Shown here piece by piece: positions 1 to 5,183 of a stretch of DNA of 6,036 bases. A model generated the notes under the pieces. It saw nothing but the letters and a program-made list of their open reading frames with translations. It was not told where the DNA came from and did no database searches. The stretch is from positions 1-6,036 of the forward strand of contig JAZRXB010000204.1 of assembly GCA_045600005.1 (NCBI GenBank). Reading direction: 5' to 3'. Made by a program: the position numbers and the translations under genes. Each line of letters starts with the position of its first letter. Within the stretch, counting starts at the first letter, position 1. The DNA is from Flemingiibacterium sp045600005. Its GTDB lineage: Bacteria > Bacillota > Clostridia > Oscillospirales > CAG-272.

Positions 1-9
1 GAAATACGC

Positions 10-44
10 AAAATCCGCCGGACCCGGTGTGTCCGGCGGATTTT
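10..44 (-). terminator. Intrinsic terminator of the small acidic membrane protein gene
   Basis: A perfect 14-bp inverted repeat (10-23 with 31-44) encloses a 7-nt loop. It is very GC-rich in the core and has A runs on one side and T runs on the other. On the minus strand it begins 19 nt past the TAA stop of the small gene and ends in TTTT, so it would stop that transcript. The structure is symmetrical and could also stop a plus-strand transcript entering from outside the window. Confidence 0.85.
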
Positions 45-63
45 GATTGCGCTGTTCTGACAA

Positions 64-345
64 TTATTCAGCGGATTCGTCTGCTGCCGCGGATTCATCT
101 GCTGCTTCTGCGGGAGCTTCTTCCTTTTCCGCTTCTTCGTCGAGTTCGAGAGATTCGATGATCTTTTCGTCGATATCCCAGTTCTCGTCCTGCGTTTCGG
201 TCTCGTCCATTTCGGTTTCAGCCTCTGCGTCTTCCGCTTTGGTTTTCTTTTTGCAGAGTTTGATGATCACGAAAATGATGCCGGCTGCTGCCAGAATGGC
301 GCCGGTGATGATCAGCGCGAGTTTGAGTGCCTTAGACTTCTTCAT
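64..345 (-). CDS. Small single-pass membrane protein with a highly acidic tail (unknown function)
   Basis: The 93-residue product was not recognised as any named family. A short basic N-terminus (KKSK) leads into one hydrophobic segment at about residues 8-30, followed by a KKK cluster. By the positive-inside rule this would leave the C-terminal tail cytoplasmic, or the segment may act as an uncleaved signal anchor. The last 57 residues contain about 27 Asp/Glu and much Ala, and end in an ADESA repeat encoded by a near-perfect tandem duplication in the DNA. The start is supported by GGGAGGG (351-357) about 6 nt upstream of ATG, and the gene is framed by its own promoter and terminator. It is a monocistronic unit. 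Possible roles such as membrane adaptor or charge-based scaffold are guesses. The low-complexity tail will make similarity searches unreliable. Confidence 0.75.
   Translation of the reverse strand: MKKSKALKLALIITGAILAAAGIIFVIIKLCKKKTKAEDAEAETEMDETETQDENWDIDEKIIESLELDEEAEKEEAPAEAADESAAADESAE
71..105. repeat. Tandem duplication in the tail of the small acidic protein
   Basis: Two 17-bp copies (71-87 and 89-105) differ at one base and lie 18 bp apart, so the reading frame is kept. On the minus strand they encode the repeated ADESA stretch at the C-terminus. The tail length may therefore vary between strains. Confidence 0.8.
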
Positions 346-435
346 AATTTCCCTCCCAGCTTTCAGTCTGATGTGAAAGCAATGTTTAGATTGAGGACAG
401 GCTTATTTCGCCGATCCGAGTATTTACCAATAATG

Positions 436-444
436 ATTATAGCA
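436..444 (-). promoter_or_regulatory. Extended -10 promoter of the small acidic protein gene
   Basis: Read on the minus strand, TGC precedes a perfect TATAAT (436-441). No good -35 is present at 17-18 bp, where TATGAA or CTATGA is found, but the TG extension can compensate. The predicted start is near 429, giving a leader of about 84 nt before the ATG at 345. Confidence 0.6.
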
Positions 445-537
445 TACGAGGATAAATATTCATAGGAGAATTTATGAATATTTCGTAACATTAAGACAAA
501 TTCTGCCGGTCTGTGGGATGCTTTTAATCTGATGAAA

Positions 538-617
538 ATATTTTTTCTTCTCAAAGTAACTTCCACCGCCTTTTCCACTGTGGAAGTTACTTTGAGAATT
601 TACTGCAGAAAAAATAT
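538..617. repeat. Long foldback (inverted repeat) element
   Basis: The core is a perfect 19-bp inverted repeat (548-566 with 580-598) with a 13-nt loop. A second pair of complementary 11-nt arms flanks it (538-548 with 607-617, A/T-rich), with about 8 unpaired bases on the right side only. Neither strand shows a T tract directly after the core stem, so it is not a normal terminator. It lies between two outward-facing promoters. It may be a small non-autonomous foldback or MITE-like element, or a structured barrier or operator. No target-site duplication was visible. Confidence 0.75.
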
Positions 618-639
618 CCGATAAAATTTTCAAAACCTC

Positions 640-668
640 TTGACAGAACCGAAATACTGTGTTATACT
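640..668 (+). promoter_or_regulatory. Promoter of tRNA-Ser
   Basis: A perfect TTGACA (640-645) is followed by a 17-bp spacer and TATACT (663-668), with a TG extension at 660-661. The predicted start is near 675, leaving about 22 nt of 5' leader for RNase P to remove. The architecture suits a strong stable-RNA promoter. Confidence 0.9.
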
Positions 669-696
669 ATACGAGTAGTCAATCAATGACGCGCTT

Positions 697-788
697 GGAG
701 AAGTCGCCTAGTTGGTCGAGGGCGCACGACTGGAAATCGTGTAGGCCTTAAAAGGGTCTCCAGAGTTCGAATCTCTGCTTCTCCGCCA
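697..788 (+). tRNA. tRNA-Ser (anticodon GGA)
   Basis: The full cloverleaf can be drawn. The acceptor stem is GGAGAAG (697-703) with CTTCTCC (778-784), followed by discriminator G785 and an encoded CCA (786-788). The anticodon stem is CACGA/TCGTG (725-729 with 737-741), and its 7-nt loop carries GGA at 732-734, which reads UCC and UCU. A long variable arm of about 19 nt (742-760) with its own stem marks it as a class II serine tRNA. The T arm is CAGAG/CTCTG (761-765 with 773-777) with loop TTCGAAT. It is a single-gene unit with its own promoter and terminator. No copy of its 3' end was seen elsewhere in the window, so there is no sign of an integrated element here. Confidence 0.98.
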
Positions 789-789
789 T

Positions 790-828
790 AAAAAACCTCG
801 GAAAATTTTGTGTTTTCCGAGGTTTTTT
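790..828 (+). terminator. Terminator after tRNA-Ser (likely bidirectional)
   Basis: A 16-bp inverted repeat (790-805 with 813-828) has a 7-nt loop, a CCTCGG core and A6/T6 ends. It starts one base after the CCA of the tRNA. Because both strands end in T6, it would also block minus-strand transcripts from reading antisense through the tRNA, including any that escape the hairpin at 883-920. Confidence 0.92.
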
Positions 829-874
829 GTCTGTATTCAGATAAAGTCTGTAAGGTGACCGGGCTTTTCCGGAA

Positions 875-920
875 AGCGAAAACCCCCTCCCGATTCCCAA
901 ACGGAACCACGGGGAGGGGG
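875..920 (-). terminator. Terminator-like hairpin of the candidate small RNA
   Basis: On the minus strand a 9-bp perfect GC stem (912-920 with 883-891) surrounds an inner 4-bp stem (903-906 with 894-897) capped by a 5-nt loop. It is followed by TTTTCGCTTT. This is a typical factor-independent terminator, and no plus-strand T run exists on the other side. No protein gene on the minus strand needs it, which is the main reason to propose an RNA gene here. Confidence 0.7.
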
Positions 921-945
921 ACAGAAAAGGATGGTGTGATCACCG
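875..945 (-). ncRNA. Candidate small RNA, about 70 nt, unknown family
   Basis: The proposal rests on a consensus-grade minus-strand promoter (952-980) about 70 nt ahead of a strong hairpin and T tract, with no plausible coding sequence between them. The transcript would have a mostly single-stranded 5' part of about 25 nt containing UCCUUUUCU, then the terminator hairpin whose 5' arm is C-rich (CCCCCUCCC). C-rich and UCC stretches are common in Firmicutes small RNAs that pair with ribosome sites, but here the C-rich part is locked in the stem, so targeting is speculative. I did not recognise a known RNA family. It could instead be a remnant of a lost gene's leader. Start and end are predicted, not measured. 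Confidence 0.45.
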
Positions 946-951
946 ATAACA

Positions 952-980
952 AGTATATCACAAATGGAAATAATTGTCAA
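952..980 (-). promoter_or_regulatory. Strong minus-strand promoter of the candidate small RNA
   Basis: Read on the minus strand, a perfect TTGACA (975-980) is followed by a 17-bp spacer and TATACT (952-957), with a TG extension (959-960). It has the same boxes and spacing as the tRNA-Ser promoter. It points away from the solute-binding protein gene and into a region with no supported minus-strand gene. Confidence 0.75.
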
Positions 981-1149
981 GTGGTTTTGGAAAAATTTTG
1001 AAATTTATGCTGTTTCATTCATGATACGGAAACATCTGCCGCAGTCTCTGACGGGGACGTGAGGATTCGGGATGCGTAGCGGTAAATGAACCTGAAAACA
1101 ATGCATTTTCATTTTTTTGCCTGTTCCGCATGGTCTGTCAGGCGGCGGG
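981..1149. other. Intergenic stretch without a supported gene
   Basis: Nothing coding is supported between the candidate small RNA promoter and the control region of the solute-binding protein gene. Weak features only: an A/T-rich 6-bp hairpin (1093-1098 with 1106-1111) followed by seven T residues on the plus strand, too weak to call a terminator, and a GCCTG...CAGGC dyad at 1119-1143 that could be an operator. Confidence 0.5.
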
Positions 1150-1151
1150 TT

Positions 1152-1183
1152 TCCGATTTTGTGATGTCTTTGTCCGATTTTGT
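1152..1183 (+). promoter_or_regulatory. Direct repeat, possible activator site, ahead of the solute-binding protein promoter
   Basis: The 11-mer TCCGATTTTGT occurs at 1152-1162 and again at 1173-1183, exactly 21 bp apart, or two helical turns on the same face. The second copy ends 3 bp before the -35 box. Same-orientation half-sites 21 bp apart beside a weak -35 are how AraC-type activators bind, and such regulators often control sugar-binding proteins in Firmicutes. The link to that family is inference. Confidence 0.5.
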
Positions 1184-1186
1184 CTC

Positions 1187-1215
1187 TTGCTCCGGCAGGA
1201 CAGCTGTGTTATAAT
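1187..1215 (+). promoter_or_regulatory. Promoter of the solute-binding lipoprotein gene
   Basis: TTGCTC (1187-1192), a 17-bp spacer and a perfect TATAAT (1210-1215) with a TG extension (1207-1208). The poor second half of the -35 fits a promoter needing an activator. A 10-bp palindrome, ATGATATCAT (1214-1223), overlaps the end of the -10 and the predicted start near 1222, and could be a repressor site or chance. Confidence 0.8.
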
Positions 1216-1250
1216 GATATCATAAATATTTTATATATGGAGGAGAATTT

Positions 1251-2720
1251 ATGATGTCAACCTTTAAGCGTACCGTTTCGGCGGCTCTGACCCTTATGCT
1301 GGCAGTTCTGTCCTTCGGATGCGGAACGGAGACCGCGCCGTCCGGCGAGACTTCGGCAGACGCGCCGTCCGTGACCGAAGCGCCCGTCACCGAACCGGCG
1401 CCGATCAACAATCTGCCTGAGCTCGATCTCGGAAATTACGAGCTTCGCGTCCTCAAGCAGGATCAGGACAAGATCCTGTGGTGTCCGAACAAGTTCGCTC
1501 CGGAAGAGGAAAACGGCGACGTTCTGAACGATGCCTACTACCGCCGCAATCTCCTTGTGACCGAAAAATACGGCTTTTCCATCAAGGAAACCATCATCCC
1601 CGGCGAACCGCAGACCGAGATCAACCGTCTCATCGCGGCGGGTGACGACGCCTATGATATCGTGCTGATGTATTTGAACAAGGCGAACGCTTCCTACGAC
1701 GGCAGCTTCCTTGATTTTTACACGCTGCCCTACCTTGATCTGTCTAAGCCTTACTGGGATCAGGCGCTGATGCGCGATATGACCGTGGGCGGAAGGCTCT
1801 GCCTGATGACCGGCGACCTGATCGTTCAGTCGCGCGACGACAACGCGCTGCTGCTCATCTACAACAGCCCGCTTGCCGAGGATTTCAAGCTCGGAAACCT
1901 CTACGACACCGTCCGCGACGGAAAATGGACCTATGACAAAATGTACGACTGCATCAAGGTCGTTTCCGCCGACCTCGACGACCCGGCGGTGAAAAACGAA
2001 AAGGACCGCATGGGCGTGATCTATTCGGGCGGCGACGTGGGACCCAGTTACTTCGCATCCTGCGACGTGCAGCTTTTTACGATGAATGACGGAAAGCTCT
2101 CCTTCACCGGAGACGCGGAACGGGTCTACGGCGTTTACGAAAAGGTCCAGAAGATCTTCTCCGACCATGAGCTTTCGCTCGACCAGCAGACTATTCAGTC
2201 GAACGACCGCATTTCGGTGCTGGGAAGCGTCCTTGACAACAAGCTCTGCCTGTTCGAGGTCATGTCGCCCGGCACGGTGCAGAGAGCGGCGTTCCGCGAG
2301 GTGAAGGCGAACTTCGGTATGCTCCCGCTTCCCAAATACGAAGAGAAGCAGGAGAGCTACCGCACCTCGATCGGCGTCAGCACCGCGTATATCTATCTGC
2401 CCGCGACGATCAAGTCGCCCGACAAGGTCGCCTACATCCTCGAAGCGATGAGCAGCGAATCGGGAGAGCTGGTCGAGACCTATTTCACCCGCTGTCTCGA
2501 GGGCAAGTTCTCGCGCGACGAGAACGCCTATGAGATGATGCGCATTGCGACCGACAACGTGATCTACGACATGGGCTTCTTATACAACTTCGGCGGCATC
2601 GGCACGGCGATCAAGGACGGGCTGATGAACAGCTCGACCGGCTATGCGTCGCTGGTCGCGGGATTAAAGACCGCCGCCGTCTCCGCAATGGAGAAAGCGG
2701 TCGAAGGCTTTACCAAATGA
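1251..2720 (+). CDS. Extracellular solute-binding lipoprotein (ABC transporter type, probably carbohydrate)
   Basis: The 489-residue product has a lipoprotein signal peptide: basic start (FKR), hydrophobic core at about residues 9-22 and a lipobox ending in Cys24 (LSFGC). The -3 position is Ser rather than the usual Leu. A flexible Thr/Ser/Pro/Glu linker (about 25-52) follows. The mature part resembles the Clostridial branch of family 1 solute-binding proteins, with NDAYYRRN near 93-100, a GDDAYDIVLM strand near 131-140, SKPYWDQ near 165 and FGMLPLPKY near 355-363. It would sit on the outer face of the membrane and hand a ligand, probably an oligosaccharide, to a permease. The ligand cannot be read from sequence. 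GGAGG (1239-1243) lies 7 nt from the first of two adjacent ATG codons, so the first is preferred. No permease or ATPase gene is adjacent, and a promoter and a terminator isolate it as a single-gene unit. Confidence 0.93.
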   Translation: MMSTFKRTVSAALTLMLAVLSFGCGTETAPSGETSADAPSVTEAPVTEPAPINNLPELDLGNYELRVLKQDQDKILWCPNKFAPEEENGDVLNDAYYRRNLLVTEKYGFSIKETIIPGEPQTEINRLIAAGDDAYDIVLMYLNKANASYDGSFLDFYTLPYLDLSKPYWDQALMRDMTVGGRLCLMTGDLIVQSRDDNALLLIYNSPLAEDFKLGNLYDTVRDGKWTYDKMYDCIKVVSADLDDPAVKNEKDRMGVIYSGGDVGPSYFASCDVQLFTMNDGKLSFTGDAERVYGVYEKVQKIFSDHELSLDQQTIQSNDRISVLGSVLDNKLCLFEVMSPGTVQRAAFREVKANFGMLPLPKYEEKQESYRTSIGVSTAYIYLPATIKSPDKVAYILEAMSSESGELVETYFTRCLEGKFSRDENAYEMMRIATDNVIYDMGFLYNFGGIGTAIKDGLMNSSTGYASLVAGLKTAAVSAMEKAVEGFTK

Positions 2721-2726
2721 TTTTCC

Positions 2727-2757
2727 CGGCGGGACCGAAAGGTCCCGCCGCTTTTTT
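2727..2757 (+). terminator. Terminator of the solute-binding lipoprotein gene
   Basis: A perfect 10-bp GC-rich stem (2727-2736 with 2741-2750) is capped by a GAAA tetraloop and followed by six T residues (2752-2757). It begins 6 nt after the stop codon, so the binding-protein transcript should end before the hydrolase promoter. Confidence 0.95.
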
Positions 2758-2777
2758 GTGATTCCGGGCGTTTCCTC

Positions 2778-2806
2778 TTGCAAAAATGCGGATGTTCTGT
2801 TATAAT
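2778..2806 (+). promoter_or_regulatory. Promoter of the alpha/beta hydrolase gene
   Basis: TTGCAA (2778-2783), a 17-bp spacer and a perfect TATAAT (2801-2806) with a TG extension (2798-2799). The TGTTATAAT block is identical to that of the solute-binding protein promoter. The predicted start near 2813 leaves a leader of roughly 23 nt. Confidence 0.85.
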
Positions 2807-2835
2807 TATGAAAAAACAGATTCGGAGGGATTCTC

Positions 2836-3882
2836 ATGTATCAGGAAGACCGAATGACGGCGCTCCCTTACCGCCGCCGGATGCTCGCCGAGACGGACGC
2901 TTATCTCGAACGGCTCCGCGCCGAATGCGGCGAACGCAGAAAAGCCTATTTCACACCGGATCTTTCGTCGCCCGAAGCCTATGAAGCCTCGCTCATACCG
3001 TACCGCCGGGATTTCATCGCCATGCTCGGACGGCCTTTGACCGAATACCCCGCCGAAGCGCCGGAAAACGCCGAGTTTCTGCCGCTCGGCGAGGATGAGC
3101 TCGGAAAGATCGAACGGGTCTGGATCGAAGCGCTGCCGGGGCTGTGGACCTACGGTCTGCTGTTCACGCCGGACGGGGACGAGCCGTATCCGTTTGTCAC
3201 CGCGCTTCACGGCGGGCAGGGAACGTGCGAGATCGTGTCGAGCTTCTATAACAGCGCGAACTACAACGATCTCGTGCAGCGTCTGCGCGGAAAGCTGCGC
3301 GCGATGGTCTTCGCGCCGCAGCTCATGCTCTGGGGCGAGCAGTACAACGAGGACAAACAGAAGGACGATTCCGACCATATCGGCTATGAAACGAAGCTCC
3401 GGCAGGTCGGCGGCTCGATGGCGGCGCTCGAAATTTTCCGCATCATGCGCGGCGTTGACTGGCTGATCGAACACAAAAACGTCGACCGTTCCCGCATGGG
3501 CATTCTGGGACTGTCCTACGGCGGCTTCTACACGCTTTTCACGGCGGCAGCCGACCCGCGCTACAAAGCCGCTCTGTCGTCCGGCTTCTTCAACGACCGG
3601 ACCCGGTACTGCTGGGCGGACTGGGTGTGGAAGGATTCCGCGTCGCGTTTCCTCGACGCGGAGGCGGCGAAGCTCGTCTGCCCGCGCACACTGATCACGC
3701 AGATCGGCGAAAGCGACCAGCTGTTTGAACCGGGAAGCGCCGAAGCGTCGGCGGCGGACGTGCGCGCCTGCTACGAGAAGCTGGGGCTCGGCAGCCGTTA
3801 CCGTCACACGGTCCGTCCGGGCGGACATCAGTTCAGCCCGCTGGACGACGATCTTGATTTCTTCGTCAAAGCACTGTCATAA
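2836..3882 (+). CDS. Alpha/beta hydrolase (dienelactone-hydrolase / acetyl-esterase-like), cytosolic
   Basis: The 348-residue protein has no signal peptide. After an N-terminal region of about 100 residues, the alpha/beta hydrolase fold begins. HGGQG at 125-129 is the oxyanion-hole loop. GLSYGG at 225-230 is the nucleophile elbow with Ser227. GESDQLF places the acid at Asp294, and PGGH gives the base His331. The order and spacing of this triad are normal, so the enzyme should be active. Family members hydrolyse esters or sometimes peptides; the N-terminal extension and the strand-helix text around the elbow resemble the esterase and prolyl-oligopeptidase-like groups, but the substrate is not readable. 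A role in deacetylating sugars imported by the neighbouring binding protein is conceivable but rests on proximity only. GGAGG (2824-2828) is 7 nt from the ATG. The gene has its own promoter, and transcription probably continues to the hairpin at 4117-4150. Confidence 0.93.
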   Translation: MYQEDRMTALPYRRRMLAETDAYLERLRAECGERRKAYFTPDLSSPEAYEASLIPYRRDFIAMLGRPLTEYPAEAPENAEFLPLGEDELGKIERVWIEALPGLWTYGLLFTPDGDEPYPFVTALHGGQGTCEIVSSFYNSANYNDLVQRLRGKLRAMVFAPQLMLWGEQYNEDKQKDDSDHIGYETKLRQVGGSMAALEIFRIMRGVDWLIEHKNVDRSRMGILGLSYGGFYTLFTAAADPRYKAALSSGFFNDRTRYCWADWVWKDSASRFLDAEAAKLVCPRTLITQIGESDQLFEPGSAEASAADVRACYEKLGLGSRYRHTVRPGGHQFSPLDDDLDFFVKALS

Positions 3883-4116
3883 GGCGGCGCGGAGGAAAAA
3901 ACGATGGGCGGCTGTGACTGGATGAAAAGGAGCGTCGGCGCGAGCTTTCACCGGGTCTCGATGAGCAGAGGACAGAAATCGATCCGAATTCGCTCAGGCA
4001 GTTTGCACGGGCGGCGGAACGGATATAGTACCGGATACGCCGGATGCGCCGGATGTGTTGGATACGCCGGACGAACCGCATGAAGCGGATGCGCTGTATG
4101 TACCCGATCCGCCATA
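3883..4116 (+). other. Stretch with a ribosome site and a possible decayed small gene
   Basis: GGAGG (3891-3895) lies 8 nt before an ATG at 3904, which opens a 59-codon frame ending at 4083. Its product is rich in Gly, Arg and Cys and unlike a normal protein. More protein-like text appears in the other frames. From 3918 one frame reads LDEKERRRELSPGLDEQ and then IDPNSLRQFARAAERI, but it has no start codon and stops at 4026-4028. The third frame then gives a PDTPDAPDVLDTPDEP acidic-proline run. One added A in the AAAA run at 3925-3928 would join the ATG to the second frame; a further shift near 4010-4020 would be needed to reach the third. This could be a small gene broken by two frameshifts, or chance coding. 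No functional product is claimed. Confidence 0.3.
4033..4113. repeat. Degenerate 9-bp tandem repeats
   Basis: Units start every 9 bp from 4033: GGATACGCC, GGATGCGCC, GGATGTGTT, GGATACGCC, then increasingly divergent copies to about 4113. In one plus-strand frame they encode an Asp-x-Pro pattern (DTPDAPDVLDTPDEP). The period is a multiple of three, which fits a coding origin. Confidence 0.65.
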
Positions 4117-4155
4117 CGCGCCGCACGGACCTGACCGTCCGCGCGGCGCGTTTTT
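4117..4155 (+). terminator. Terminator of the hydrolase transcription unit
   Basis: A 14-bp GC-rich stem with one A-C mismatch (4117-4130 with 4137-4150) and a 6-nt loop is followed by five T residues (4151-4155). It faces the convergent protease gene, whose stop codon is at 4167-4169. On the minus strand the same hairpin lacks a T tract, so it would stop that transcript less well. Confidence 0.85.
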
Positions 4156-4166
4156 CGGTGAGACGT

Positions 4167-5171
4167 TTATTTCAGCTTTTCCGGCATATGATCGAGCATA
4201 TTTTCGATGAAAATGCCGTACCCTCTGGTCGGGTCGCTGATGAAAACGTGCGTGACCGCGCCGACCAGCCTGCCGTCCTGCAGGATCGGCGAGCCGGACA
4301 TTCCCTGTATCACGCCGCCGGTCGCCGTAAGAAGGTCAGGATCGGTCACGGTGACGACAAAATTCCGCGTGTCCCTTCCGGTCCGGTCGACGGCGGACAG
4401 CATGACGGCATAGCGGCGGACGCCGGAGCCGTCGATCGTACAGAGAAGCTCTGCGGGTCCCTCACGCACCTCGTCCGCCGGTGCGGGCGCGACGGTCTCA
4501 CACGGCGATTCGGGCGGCAGTCCGGCGAATACGCCGAAGACGCCGCATTCGTTATTGCCGATCAGCGTGCCGTTTTTGCCTCCTGCAAAGCTGCCGCGCA
4601 GCTCGCCCGGCTCGCCGGGCTTTCCTTTCAGGATGCCGCTGATCGACGCGCCCGAAACGAAGCCGCGGTCGAGCGGGACCGGATCTCCCGTTCCGCCGTC
4701 GCAGATGCCGTGTCCCAGTCCCGCGAACACGCCGGTCTCCGGGTCGAGAAACGTCACGGTCCCGATGCCCGCGGTGCTGTCGCGGATGAGGATCCCCGCC
4801 CGGAAGCCGTCGGCTTCCCTCACCGGGACGAAGGAGATCTCGGACCGTTCCCCGCGGCGCTGAACGGTCAGCGTGAGCGTTCTGCCGCCCGACGACGCGA
4901 TGCGCTTTGAGACGTCAGCCGCTCCCGTGACCGGCTGACCGTCGACGGCCGAAATGACGTCCCCCTTGCAGAGTCCGGCGTCTTGCGCGGGACTTTTCGG
5001 CGCGAAGCCGACGACCATCACGCCGTCGAGACTGACCCGGACGCCGAACGGGAATCCGCCGGGCAGCAGCCGGAGAGACGAGAGGTCTGCCGCCAGCACT
5101 GTCCCGGCGCCGGTGGTGAGAACAAGCCAGACACAGACGAGCGCTGTCAGCGCAGATGTTATCTTTTTCAA
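4167..5171 (-). CDS. spoIVB: SpoIVB-like serine peptidase (S55) with PDZ domain
   Basis: The 334-residue protein has a signal peptide or anchor (about 1-28), a PDZ domain (about 38-110, with KGDVISAVDGQPV) and an S55 peptidase domain. The catalytic His is His154 in GLGHGICD and the Ser is Ser292 in QGMSGSP. Asp277 lies 15 residues before it, the same distance I recall for Asp363 and Ser378 of Bacillus subtilis SpoIVB. The end GYGIFIENMLDHM is typical of the family. In B. subtilis the protein (about 426 residues) is secreted by the forespore and cleaves SpoIVFA to trigger activation of pro-sigma-K; this copy is shorter, mainly in the N-terminal part. It is not next to recN or spo0A, its usual neighbours, and is transcribed divergently from a phosphodiester glycosidase gene. 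A sporulation role is likely from the family but not proven here; a paralogue with another substrate is possible. Confidence 0.93.
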   Translation of the reverse strand: MKKITSALTALVCVWLVLTTGAGTVLAADLSSLRLLPGGFPFGVRVSLDGVMVVGFAPKSPAQDAGLCKGDVISAVDGQPVTGAADVSKRIASSGGRTLTLTVQRRGERSEISFVPVREADGFRAGILIRDSTAGIGTVTFLDPETGVFAGLGHGICDGGTGDPVPLDRGFVSGASISGILKGKPGEPGELRGSFAGGKNGTLIGNNECGVFGVFAGLPPESPCETVAPAPADEVREGPAELLCTIDGSGVRRYAVMLSAVDRTGRDTRNFVVTVTDPDLLTATGGVIQGMSGSPILQDGRLVGAVTHVFISDPTRGYGIFIENMLDHMPEKLK

Positions 5172-5183
5172 AACAGTTCCTCC
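5169..5183 (-). promoter_or_regulatory. Ribosome site and TTG start of spoIVB
   Basis: On the minus strand GGAGG (complement of 5179-5183) lies 7 nt before a TTG codon (5169-5171), which is followed by a basic KK and a hydrophobic signal sequence. No ATG or GTG in this frame fits the ribosome site better, so TTG is taken as the start. It should lower translation relative to ATG. Confidence 0.75.

Noticed and set aside
47..376. Plus-strand Ser/Ala-rich open frame
   Set aside because: Antisense shadow of the small acidic protein gene; the minus frame has the ribosome site, membrane segment and terminator.
363..578. Minus-strand open frame of 71 codons
   Set aside because: It starts with GTG inside the foldback loop, has no ribosome site, and overlaps the promoter of the small acidic protein gene.
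697..788. tRNA-Ser as an integration site for a mobile element
   Set aside because: No repeated copy of the tRNA 3' end and no integrase or phage gene is visible in the window.
683..961. Minus-strand open frame of 92 codons across the tRNA
   Set aside because: It is the antisense translation of tRNA-Ser and its terminator, a known type of false protein (EIRTLETLLRPTRFP text), and its start overlaps a promoter -10.
810..1001. Plus-strand open frame of 63 codons after the tRNA
   Set aside because: Starts inside the loop of the tRNA terminator, has no ribosome site and crosses the candidate small RNA.
1257..2168. Long minus-strand open frame opposite the solute-binding protein
   Set aside because: Antisense shadow caused by GC-rich codons; the plus-strand gene has signal peptide, ribosome site, promoter and terminator.
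2806..3828. Long minus-strand open frame opposite the hydrolase
   Set aside because: Arg-rich shadow; the plus frame has a complete catalytic triad and control signals.
4044..4910. Long plus-strand open frame opposite spoIVB
   Set aside because: Arg-rich low-quality text that crosses a terminator; the minus frame carries the full S55 peptidase motifs.
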